Positions 1 through 11,068 of a DNA stretch of 64,000 nucleotides are shown in pieces (within the stretch, counting starts at the first letter, position 1; each line of letters starts with the position of its first letter). The position numbers and the translations under genes were made by a program. Source of the stretch: Lomentospora prolificans (lineage: Eukaryota; Ascomycota; Sordariomycetes; Microascales; Microascaceae); contig JARFXM010000011.1 in NCBI GenBank assembly GCA_029532625.1, positions 1,798,001 to 1,862,000 on the forward strand, given 5' to 3'. The notes beneath the pieces were generated by a model. The model was not told the origin of the DNA, did no database searches, and worked only from the letters and a program-made list of their open reading frames with translations.

Positions 1-2881
1 CGATCTGTAATTCAGAGGACACGTACCCCTAGATAATTGCAGGTTAGCAGGCTGTTAAAAAAAAAAAGCTCAGACGGAAGATGAGGTGGCACGTACGATG
101 ACGACGACGTTAAGGTGGCTCTTGTCTTCCTTACTGCGCAACAGTTAGTATTGGTGTCACCAGGGCGCGAGGAGATCGATCTATCGCGAATTCGATGAAT
201 CTCGATCCTGGCGAGACAGAATTTTCTGGCAAACTTACCCCATGGTGACGGTTTAAAAGGTGGTAAAAAGTTGGATATGTAGGTTGAAAGGGAGTCTGAA
301 CACGCTGGTCAGTTTGAGAACCTCCTCAGGATGAAGACGGTGATAGAAATGATGGAAAGTCGAAGGGAAACATACGCAGATTGGGATGCCAAATCGATCC
401 TCGGTGTGCGAGACGATCAGAAAAGTTCAAAAGAGTATGATGGATGGAAGGAGAGGGAGATGGTGTTTTTAAAGGCGACTGGGGAAACAGATATGAGGGA
501 AGTGAGGGGCAAATCACTTTTTTGGGAGGGGTAGATTTCAAAGTTTTTGTGCAGGCCTGGCCGGGAAACCACCATCCCACCTTTAGGGCAAGTCAGTGGG
601 ACTTTCCGGATCCATCCAATCAGGCAGTTGACTTTCCCGACCGTGAAGTACTGTCTGTACCTCGAGAGTACCTTCCGGATGCCCAATTGTCCCCAGTCGC
701 GCCTAACAAGAGTGTCTCCGTGACTCACGTAAGAGGCAGAGAACGAATCAACGATTCATCATTGCGTCGTGTACTCTGGTACTCCCCTTGTTCTCTACAG
801 GAATCGCTGCATTACACGGTCCCTTCCAAGGCAAATTTTTGGCCCGTTATGTGGGGAAACCTGAGACTGCCATTGTGGCAAAGCGAGGGTGACCCTCTAT
901 CGCGCAGCTTTTTTTTTTTTTTTCTCCCTCCTCTCTGCTCTCCACGTCCCTCGCTAGCGCCATCTACCAAAGCTATACTAGTCTAGTTGAATAAGTTGTC
1001 CCTTCCAAAGCTCTTATTACCATCGGACATCTCCATCAGACAACTGTGCGCGATTGAGTCCGTCAAGGTACGTGTCGAGTGGTGCCTACAGAGACTATTG
1101 AGGGGGAAGCGCGGATGGAGGGGCAAGAAAAAAAAAATCGATGGCGGGGTAACTTGCATCACAATGGCAGACGAAAATTTCGGGAGCTGTTTGGATCTAA
1201 TGCGACGTCCGTGGCATACGCCGCACTAGCATCAGCATAGCACAGGCTGCACCGCTGTGCAAAATCTAACGGACCTGGTCCAGGGTAAGCAGTAATACGC
1301 CTATGCCACCTCGCTGCATGTTCTCCTGGGTCCAATGTCTTCTGTTTTGGTTGGTGGCCAGAGGCAGGAGCATGGAAGCAACACGAGTCGCAGCAAGCGC
1401 CTCTGGCAACGACGCAGACATGGGTAGGTACAGCTTGATACAAAACACGACGTATTTGATTTTGGCGATTAGGTACCGGACCCATAGTATCAAACATACA
1501 CACACACACACAGGCACAGCAAACCCAAGGTCCGTGATACGCCCTGCCAAAAAGAAAACATGAGAGTTCGTACAGATCTGGGCCATGTTTTCCGCGCGGG
1601 ATAAAAGGAGCGCCCAGATTCGATAGGAGCCCCGGCATGCAGAACAGCGTGGGACTGGATGAGTACCCGCCGTGTACCTTGATAAAATGGAGGATTAGTC
1701 GGTAAAAATACATTGATAAATGTTGCGCTGAAAATCGAGGGGACTGGCCACATCATACCGACTCAGCACGGCCTTCCCCCCCTCCATTATCTCTAGGCTA
1801 GCTATGAGGGGGGCAAGTGCTTGACGATGGAAAAGCGTAATACATGGTAGATGTGGACAATATGGATCGAGGTATGGAACCTAGAACGGTCGAATTCGAG
1901 GCCAGGCAAAGGCCATCAACTTCTTCGCCGTATTACTCACTATAAAAGAGCCAATGACTCTGGCGGTATCCCTGCCCGGTTGTTGTCCATGTGATCTCAC
2001 ACCAAGGAAACGAGGAACTGTAAGCTTCTCGATCTTTTTTCCTCTTTTACACGCTTTTTTTTCTGGACTAAGTCAGGGGTCAAGTGCATTTCCGGACAAC
2101 TTGTGTCACGACAGTTTAGATATTCGGCACCCCTGTCGCTTTGCTGTCACCTTTCGCTGCAGCTCTGGTCCTGGGGTTCGCCCCAAACGTTGCCAGCATG
2201 TCTACCCAACTCGGGATGATCAGAAACATGTGCTGTATGTTCATATCATCACAGGTATGTCTGGCTCCAAATTTGTGACGTGCTCAGGATAGTCATGTGA
2301 GACGTCCGTTTCTAGATGCAATAAACAGCGAGTACTCCATAACAGGGAATTTAGAATTTGATATTTGGAGTTTAGGATTGTGCTACCATCTACTGAGGTA
2401 AGGTGGATAATTTTGCAATGTGTGGTACTAGCCAGCTTGCCTGGGTGTCGCTAAAACTTCTCAAATGGTTCGAGTTATGAACAGGCATTGTGCGCCTCCC
2501 GGCTTCACGAGTAGGATCTTGGCATAGAAAAGAGCTAAATGATCGGCGGTAATAGTTGGAATAGCTTCACAATAACGGAGTTCCAGGCGGGTGGGCGATG
2601 CATCATGATCGGATTTCAATTGCTTGCGAAGTTTGTGAAGAATGCCAGCTGCCAGACACTGTAGGAAGGTGCATCTGAGATGGTGGACTCGACGGCCCAG
2701 TCTGTTCCAGTTCACTGAGGTGTCATCACGTGACTTTCTAGACACCACCCCTATCAAGCAGCCTTGGGACCTCCAGCTCGCAACGTGGTTCGAAGGGGTA
2801 CGACACACGCACACTCAACATCCCCAACTCATAGATCCCCGACGCCGTAGACGGAGGACCCCAATCCCAAACTCGCCCAAC
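1..2881. other. Intergenic region left of SEC21
   Basis: I see no convincing gene in these 2.9 kb. Open frames of up to about 180 codons exist, but they run through homopolymers (a T tract near 910-922) and have biased, unrecognisable translations. A short AC dinucleotide run lies at 1498-1512. A TATAAAAG string at 1941-1948 sits only a few bases before the ATG of a 112-codon frame, too close to be its TATA box. The right end carries the SEC21 promoter and 5' leader. Confidence 0.6.
1498..1512. repeat. AC dinucleotide microsatellite
   Basis: About seven uninterrupted AC units, in the intergenic region upstream of SEC21. Confidence 0.85.
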
Positions 2882-5800
2882 ATGAGCTACGGCAAAAAAG
2901 ACGAAGATGCCGAACTGGGCCTCGTCAAGGTTGATCGGACCCAGGTCTTCCAAGAGGGTACGTGGCCGAAACCCGACGCCCACTAAGGCGGTGATACTGC
3001 GACCCAGATCTAACTTCCATTCACCGGAAGGGGGCTTCCGCCGCAATAAGCCAAGGAAACAAGGCTAACGTAACTCTACCTGAATAGCGAGATTGTTCAA
3101 TAGCTCTCCGATCCAACCTCGAAAATGCCGTATTCTCTTGACCAAGATCGCGCTCCTCCTCTACACTGGGGAGAAGTTCCCCACTAATGAAGCTACGACG
3201 CTCTTCTTTGGTATCTCCAAGCTCTTCCAGAACAAGGATGCTAGCCTACGACAGATGGTCCTCCTCGCCATCAAGGAGCTTGCCAAGTCCGCCGAAGACA
3301 TCATTATGGTCACTAGTACCGTTATGAAGGATACTGGCGGCAGCGCCGAAGCCATCTATCGACCTAATGCCATTCGAGCTCTGTGCCGCATTATTGATGT
3401 GAGTTTCCCCCCGGCATGTATGAGCCCAATGTAGGGTATTGGGGGATATCAGAGGCTAATTGGAATCCTTGCTCACGTCTAGGCTACCACGGTCCAATCG
3501 ATTGAGCGAGTCATGAAGACGGCGATCGTGGACAAGAACCCCTCAGTATCCTCTGCTGCTCTCGTATCCTCGTATCATCTTCTTCCCATTGCTAGAGAAG
3601 TCGTTAGGCGATGGCAAAGTGAGACCCAGGAGGCCGCCGCTTCTACCAAATCCTCTGGGGGCTTCTCATTGGGATTCTCTTCTGGCAGCCAACTCCCCAC
3701 CAACAACTCGACCATGACGCAATACCATGCCATTGGTCTTCTGTACCAGATGCGCATGCATGATAGAATGGCGCTCGTTAAAATGGTTCAACAGTTTGGC
3801 GCTGCTGGTGCGGTAAAGAGTCCCGCTGCTGTCGTTATGCTCGTCCGGCTGGCGGCTCAGCTCGCCGAGGAGGACGCGTCGTTGAGGAGGCCCATGATGC
3901 AGCTGCTAGACGGGTGGCTGAGACACAAGTCAGAGATGGTCAACTTCGAGGCTGCCAAAGCTATCTGCGACATGAGAGACGTTACCGACGAAGAGGTCGC
4001 CCAGGCTGTTCACGTCCTTCAGCTCTTCCTCACCTCTCCCCGCGCCGTCACCAAGTTTGCGGCTCTTCGCATCCTCCACAGCATTGCCTCCTTCAAGCCC
4101 AATGCTGTTAGCGCGTGCAACCCTGATATCGAGCTTCTGATCTCCAACAGCAACCGATCCATCGCTACGTTTGCCATCACCACTCTCCTTAAGACGGGTA
4201 ACGAGGCTAGCGTTGATCGATTAATGAAGCAGATTTCCGGTTTCATGTCGGAGATCACCGACGAGTTCAAGATTACCATCGTCGAGGCAATCCGCACCTT
4301 GTGCCTCAAGTTCCCCAGTAAGCAGGCTGGTATGCTTACCTTCCTCAGCAGCATTCTCCGTGACGACGGTGGCTACGAATTTAAGCGCGCTGTCGTTGAG
4401 AGCATGTTCGATTTGATCAAATTCATCCCCGACTCCAAGGAAGAGGCGCTGGCGCACCTCTGCGAGTTCATTGAGGATTGCGAATTCACCAAGTTGGCGG
4501 TCCGCATCCTTCATCTTATCGGACTTGAGGGACCCAAGACTCCTCATCCCACCAAGTATATCCGCTACATCTATAACCGAGTTGTTTTGGAGAACGCGAT
4601 TGTGCGGGCCGCCGCGGTGACTGCGCTGGCTAAGTTTGGTGTGGGCCAAAAGGATCCTGAGGTCAAGAAGAGTGTCAGTGTGCTCCTGACGAGATGTCTC
4701 GATGATGTTGACGATGAAGTTCGCGATCGTGCGGCCCTCAACCTTAGCCTCATGAAGGACGAAGAGGATGAGCTAGCCGATAAGTTTATTAAGAGCGGTA
4801 AGTGACTCGGACGACCTGTGGATCCCAAATACGTGATGGTGCAAAGATGCCTAACATCCACTTCCTGCTACAGATGGCATGTTCTCCCTTCCCTATTTCG
4901 AGAACCAGCTCGTCCTCTACGTCACCTCGGACGAGAAGTCGACGTTTGACTCTCCCTTCGATATCTCCAAGATTCCTGTCGTCACCCGCGAGCAGGCCGA
5001 TGCGGAGGACAGGACGAAGAAACTCACAGCAACTACTCCATCTCTCAAGCCACCCAAGGTCGGCCCTACAAAGACGAGTGCTTCCGGGGCGGACGCAGCG
5101 GCGTCAGCGTCGGCGGCTGCCCAACGATATGCCCAGGAGCTCATGCAGATTCCCGAGATGAAGGAGTTCGGAAGCGTGCTTAAGTCGTCGCTTCCCGTGG
5201 AACTCACGGAGGCAGAGACGGAATACGTTGTCAGTGTGGTCAAACACATCTTCAAGGATCACGTTATCCTCCAGTACGATGTCAAAAACACGCTCCCCGA
5301 CACGGTCTTGGAGAACGTTTCAGTGGTGGCGACACCCGGCGACGAAGAGGAGCTCGAGGAAGTGTTCATCATTCCGGCAGACAAGCTGGCGACGGACGAG
5401 CCGGGAAAGATCTACGTTGCCTTCCGCAAGGTCAACGGCGAGGGATCCCTCCCTGTCACTCAATTCTCCAACGTGCTCAAGTTCACTAGCAAGGAGATTG
5501 ACCCGTCCACGGGTGAACCGGAGGAGGGCGGCTACGACGACGAGTACGAGGTGGCCGAGTTTGACTTGGCGGGTAGCGACTACGTAATACCCACGTTCGC
5601 CAGCAACTTCAACCACATCTGGGAGCAAGTAGGGGCGTCGGGCGAGGAGGCGCAGGAGACAATGCAGCTTAGCGGTGTCAAGAGCATATCAGGTAAGCAA
5701 TCCGCTACTTCGCTTAAGTTGCGCCGCGTGCGGGACGCTAACCTAATGGTTTACAACAGACGCTACAGAGCAGCTCATCAAGGCTCTCTCTTTACAAGCT

Positions 5801-5992
5801 CTCGAGGGCACGGACGTGCCTGTCAACCAGACCACGCATACGCTCAAGCTTTTGGGTAAGACGGTGAACGGAGGCAGGGTTGTCGGCAGCATCAGGATGG
5901 CGTTCTCGGCCAAGTCGGGAGTTACGATGAAGATCGTAGTGAGGGCAGAGGAGGAGGACGTTGCCGCGTTGGTTGTCGCTTCGGTGGCCTAA
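2882..5992 (+). CDS. SEC21: Coatomer subunit gamma (Sec21 / gamma-COP)
   Basis: Gamma subunit of the COPI coat, which acts in retrograde Golgi-to-ER and intra-Golgi vesicle traffic. Five exons join in frame: 2882-2957, 3088-3398, 3483-4797, 4874-5692 and 5760-5992, giving 917 residues, close to the roughly 900-935 of fungal Sec21. All four introns (130, 84, 76 and 67 nt) have GT..AG ends. The N-terminal ~550 residues are helical-repeat adaptin trunk (for example IQPRKCRILLTKIALLLYTG near residue 35). A charged Ala/Thr-rich hinge follows at about 570-620. The C-terminal ~300 residues match the gamma-COP appendage, with motifs such as LPVELTEAETEYVV. The start has A at -3 and is the only Met giving the conserved N-terminus. 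Family assignment is from recognised sequence similarity. No breaks are visible. Confidence 0.96.
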
Positions 5993-7976
5993 TTTCACAA
6001 AACGCGTTGGGAAAAAGCGGTTGTAGTGCCACGGCAGGGGAAACAGATCGGGCTGGCGTTTTATGAGAGAATGAATATAAATGAGCAACGCTCTTTTTTT
6101 TTTTGCTTGTTTTCTGTTGACCAGTGTCTATCCGGACACGTTTACGGGATAGAAGATGGTGTGGCCGAGAACGGAGGGGGTGATGTGAGATTTCTTGGGG
6201 TGTGGATGTGATATGTAGTACAGCAGAGCCGTCCGGAGTAGAAGCTCAGTGTTGCCATGGTGCTAGGGCATATTAAAAGAGTATGGGGTCGACTCTACTG
6301 GTATGCTATGGCTGGCTAGCACATGCTGCATCCGCGGAGCTAAGAGTAAGATGACGGTACACGAGGCCAGCGATGCACGGTGGCCTCGGTCGAGACCCGG
6401 GGGAAACACTACTGATTACGATCAATCGATGTGCCGGGGTCAAGCCACCCACCACACCGTAATAGTGTTCCCCCCCTGGCGCCAGGCTGTCCGGGCTCGG
6501 GCCCCAGTGGGAAAGGAACAATGCTCCTGCACCAAAGGGACAAAAGGATGCCGCTCGAGGCTTTCTCCGTGCTTGAGCACATGCATATCATTGAGCGGGT
6601 ATTTAGTCGGTTCCCGCACGAGCGCACAGGCAGCTGGCCTTACAATGGAACCCTAGAATTCTCGTTATCTTCTTCTTCTTCTTCATCATCAACGGCATCA
6701 TCATCATCTTCTTCTTCTAATGTGGTAGCCTTGGGGTTTCCATCCCACTAGTTAGGTCTACAGGGGAGATGGAGATGGCACAAGATACCAGGCCAGGGAG
6801 AATAAACTGCAATGAATGATGGGACGAATTTGCACCTGAAAGAGAATAGGGCTAAGACACCGGGAAAGAATCCTGGATGATGGGGTTGCGGGCCTACGAA
6901 GAAAGTTCGCGCTACCAGGCGATGATTGGTTCGTGGTGTGGGCATGACATATGTCAGAGGGACAACGCAAAGAAGTTGTGGTTGTGGATGTGTTTGTGTT
7001 GTCGCGCACATCCGCAGGTGAGAGGCAACCCGTGTGACGTCGATTCGGGGGGTGTGTGGTATGGTAAAATGGCGTTTCTGCACATGTCGTGTTATTGGAT
7101 CAATGTTGGTCGCGTGGGAAAGGACTGGGATTAAGTTTGATCCCTCCTTTTTTTGTTTCCCGCCCTGGGCCTCTTTTTTCATCTCGTGGAAATTTAAAAA
7201 CCCAGCAAAGAACCTGAAGTTGGACACAAGGGAACAGAACAGGAAAGGTACATGCGAGCTGTACCTTTTTTCCTCTCCAGGCTCCATCTCCACACCATAA
7301 TATTAATACTGATAACACGGGAACAGTGTAGTGTATGGGTAACCTGGTCTCTTCCGCTATTATGGTTGCCGCTGCTTGACGCGACCCCTGTCAAATCTTG
7401 GCCAGATCGTCATAAAGGAGCAATGGCACCTTGCTTCCCGAGCGAACCTTGGCTTCCTGGCAACTCTTAATTTTTTTTTTTTTTTGCCCTTCCTTTCCCA
7501 CTCTCTCCATTCCTCGCAGCGCTTGTGGAGCTTTCCCCCGAAAGGCATCGCTTTGGGAGAAGAGAAAGAGAAAACCCACATAACTTGCATCGTACCTTCT
7601 GCAGGTTTCTATTCCCCACCTCACCGGCTTTGCTGTCCTTTTTTATCCTCGTTTTTTATTCCTCTTTCAATCATTTTTCTAATTTTTTTTTTTCTTATCC
7701 CCTCGGGTACGACAAACTTGCCGTTCTGAAGAAGGTCTTACACCTCCACTTTGGGAAACCTTGCTTCCGCTGTCGTGCGAATACTCCGGCCATTCCCCTT
7801 GAAGGCCGCAATATCTTTGGATTGTGCTTTTTATTTTGGTTTCTTTGCGCGACGGCCGACCCAGCCAACTCGACCGAAAAAGCCAACGTCATCCATCCTA
7901 GTGAAAAAGCTCTAGCTCCCTCGCTCCAAACACTCCCATCGGCCCGAGGTCGTCCGCGTCGACACACTCCATCACA
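5993..7976. other. Intergenic: SEC21 3' region and EPT1/CPT1 promoter
   Basis: No supported gene. It holds a (TCT/ATC)n microsatellite at 6668-6718 and a 12-bp palindrome CCTGGCGCCAGG at 6475-6486. Pyrimidine-rich, T-tract-rich DNA from about 7465 to 7700 looks like the promoter and 5' leader of the next gene. Open frames here are compositional. Confidence 0.6.
6668..6718. repeat. TCT/ATC trinucleotide microsatellite
   Basis: Interrupted run of TCT and ATC units in the SEC21-EPT1 intergenic region. It is not inside a credible coding frame. Confidence 0.85.
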
Positions 7977-9426
7977 ATGGCCTACCTCCGCAACCAATAC
8001 CTGCACAACCTCAAGCAGTACAAGTATTCAGGTGTCGACAGGTCTCTGACCTCCAAGTACATCCTCAAGCCCTTTTACAACCATGTCGTCATCAAGTGCT
8101 TTCCCATGAGCATGGCTCCCAACCTCATCACCCTCACCGGCTTCATGTTCGTCGTCGCCAACTTCCTCACCCTGCTCTGGTACAACCCTACTCTCGACCA
8201 GGACTGCCCTCCTTGGGTATACTACTCGTGGGCCGTCGGCTTGTTCTTGTACCAGACTTTTGATGCCGTTGATGGTGCTCAAGCGTGAGTTGCTGTGCTC
8301 TGTCAACCCCCCCTTATACGTGCAAGGTTCCCGCATCGATTCGGTGCGGAATTGGAGCAGGGTTTGAAAAGAATGTGTCGAGCTAACAACAATGATTGCG
8401 CGCTTTAGTCGACGAACGAAGCAGAGCGGTCCCCTTGGCGAATTGTTCGATCATGGCGTCGACGCGCTCAATACTTGTCTCGAGGTCCTCATCTTTGCTG
8501 GGTCGCAGAACATGGGTCAGAGCTGGTACACTGTAGCCACCCTCTTTGCCTGTAAGCTCTTCTCATCCATCGCTCTTTTATATTTGCATACGTTTAGGTC
8601 CTCTTCGAAAATCTAACATGTCTTCCATCTCATAGCTCTCCAGACCTTCTATGTTCAGACCTGGGACGAGTACCACACCAAGACCCTCACCCTAGGAATC
8701 GTCAACGGCCCCGTCGAAGGCATCCTTGTCCTCGTCGGCGTCTACGCCCTCACCGGCTACAAGGGAGGCGCCTCCTTTTGGCAACAGCCCATGCTCCCCA
8801 CCCTCGGCGTATCCTCCTCCCTCGTGCCGCTTCCCGACAAGCTCTTCAACCTCTCCTTCACCGAATGGTACATGGTCCAGGGCGCGATAGTCCTCGTCTG
8901 GAACACTCTCGAGTCCGCCCAGAACGTCATCCGCGCCCGCCGCGCCCGTGGCGACCGCTCCCGAGGCGCCCTTCTCGGCCTCTTGCCGTTCTTCGCCATC
9001 TGGTCCCTCGTCGTATCCTACCTCTACCTCCAGCCCAACATCCGCACCAACCACCTCGTGCCTTTTGCTGTGTTTGCCGGCATCACCAACGCCTACTCCG
9101 TCGGCCAGATGATTACCGCCCACCTTGTTTTGCTCAAGTTCCCCTATTTCAACGTCCTCGGTCTGCCTTTGCTCTTTGGCGTCGTTGATAGCTTGGGGCC
9201 CCTTCTCCAGGCCCACTTTGGCTTCGGCTGGCCTAGCGCTCTCGGCGACTCTGTCTACCAGGTCGCATTCATGTTTTGCATGTTGGGTATGGCCATCGGT
9301 GTTTACGGTTCCTTTGTCGTCGATGTCATTGTCACGCTTTGCGACTACTTGGATATCTGGTGCCTGACTATCAAGCACCCCTATACCGACGGACACATTC
9401 CTACCAACGATAAGAAGGCCGCGTAA
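7977..9426 (+). CDS. CDP-choline/ethanolamine:diacylglycerol phosphotransferase (Ept1/Cpt1 type)
   Basis: Last step of the Kennedy pathway: transfers phosphocholine or phosphoethanolamine from the CDP-alcohol to diacylglycerol in ER/Golgi membranes. Three exons (7977-8284, 8409-8551, 8636-9426) give 413 residues, near the family's usual ~390-420. The CDP-alcohol phosphotransferase signature is complete: D99-G100-x2-A103-R104-x8-G113-x3-D117-x3-D121, which binds divalent metal and the CDP moiety. Intron 1 (124 nt) splits codon 103, inside the signature. Intron 2 is 84 nt. Several hydrophobic segments follow (about residues 48-70, 80-97, and more up to 390), as expected of a polytopic enzyme. 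The start is in the context ACAATGG. Sequence alone does not separate choline from ethanolamine preference, so I give no single symbol. Confidence 0.94.
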
Positions 9427-11068
9427 GCACGGGTGTTATATTCCGTTGATGAATGTTGTTTAGCGGGAAGAGATGAATTCTGGATAGGCTTTCGGGGCTA
9501 GGTTGGCGGCGGTTCAAACTAATGAGTGGTGGCTGACACGAATCGGACGCGGAGAGATGATGAATCCGGGTTGGTTTGGGATGACGTTTCTGTGTCAGGA
9601 GTTGGGATGGGAACCCCGAACAAACTATTCCAAGAAGGGGGAAGGAGTCTATCTGCCTTTGCTTACTATAATCCCCCCGCCCCTTTTCTTTGAGTGTGTA
9701 AATGCATATCGACTATCTTGTATCCCATAGACGGAGTTGGAGGCGCAGATAACTATATACTTAGCTAGACGAGAAGGGATCGTTAGGGCGAAACAAAGGG
9801 AGTGCGACTAGGTATTTCATAGGTCAACATTCGTTACTTTTTTTTTTTTTTTTTTCCTACACCAAGCGCCTTTTATACGCCTTTCAAGTTGTCACTCCTC
9901 GTCTAGTGAGGTCCAGAACCCCCCGATTCCACCGAAGAAGCTCAACACGATATCTCCGCCATGGTGCTCATCAAAGTCTTGCAAACTCACCAGTGTCCAT
10001 CGGAAAGAGAGCGGCAAAGATAATCTACACGACCCCAAGCACACATTCGCGGATGCGAGGAAGAATCATGGATAAAAGAAGAAAATATAAAGCAGTACAC
10101 ACAAAACTACCGAAAACCCAGCCCACCGCCCTATCCACCTGGAGCAGCCCCTTCATAAGAACCCTTCACGCCAAAACGGCCGTCCAACCAACAAGCATTT
10201 CTTCCACTTTTTGTCCACAGCATAGAATAGAGAGCCCGTCTATGTACCAGCGCGCTCGCCTTGGGAAAACCAAACACCTCCCCCACCCACCCAACCCAAA
10301 AAAAAAAAAAAAAAAGCCAACCCGTATATGTGAGTGTGCGTGTGGACGGACATATACGGATACATCGTTCGAACCTTCCAAGCCAAGAAAACAAAACGCA
10401 AGTAAGACGATCAGAAACGATCATCGCATAGGCCCTAGCCAACTTCCGCCGAGTTCCAACCGTGAGACGCGAGAGCACATGAGAGAGAATAGGAGATCAA
10501 CGCCATGGCCACTTCATGTTCCGCGCAATATTCTTTCCGAGTCTGGGAGCGAGAGAAAAGCGGGGCGTGGGGTAGGGTCGCCGTAGTAGGGGCTCTACGG
10601 CATAGATAAACGTCAGAGTCAGGACCGGAAAACATAGAAAGCAAAAGTGATCAATAGAGAAAGATAAAGGGGGAGACAGGGAGTGTGTGCATGGGATGAA
10701 TTGAGAGATGAAACCCGGGCCCAAAAATAAATAAAAAATGAATAAAAAAAAGACCATCGCCTTTTTGACGTCGAAACGAATTCTCTTTTTTTGTATCATG
10801 CCCAAACCATGGTCATTAAGAATAGAAAAGGAAAGAAGTGGTAAAACTGAGAAGAGAACGAAAATGGTAAACAAAACCACAGAATCACGACTCCCACATA
10901 ATGACGGGTTACAGACATAACAAGCGACAAACTCTCAAGAACGCCACCATGAAACATGCGTATCCCCCAATGAATAAAATATACACGATATGGAACGGAT
11001 CAATCCACGGGAAGCCTAGGTTCATAGTCCCTAATATTCCCTCTCTTGCCGTCCGTTTCCGTTTCCGT
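9427..11068. other. Intergenic between convergent genes
   Basis: 3' flanks of the phosphotransferase gene (+) and of the histidine kinase gene (-). It contains T tracts near 9838-9856 and an A tract near 10299-10315. Both strands show long frames here (up to 226 codons on the + strand), but their translations are basic, Ser/Thr/Pro-rich and run through homopolymers. I take them as chance frames. Confidence 0.6.

Noticed and set aside
444..986. 180-codon plus-strand frame near the left edge
   Set aside because: Runs through a T tract giving poly-Phe, has no recognisable domain, and two other frames overlap it.
1954..2292. 112-codon frame just after a TATAAAAG string
   Set aside because: The TATA string is too close to the ATG to act as its promoter, and the translation is unrecognised.
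6475..6486. 12-bp palindrome CCTGGCGCCAGG
   Set aside because: A single short dyad of this length is expected by chance in a window this size and has no gene context.
9906..10586. 226-codon plus-strand frame downstream of the phosphotransferase gene
   Set aside because: Crosses an A tract (poly-Lys), lysine/proline-rich by composition, and lies in the 3' flank shared by two convergent genes.
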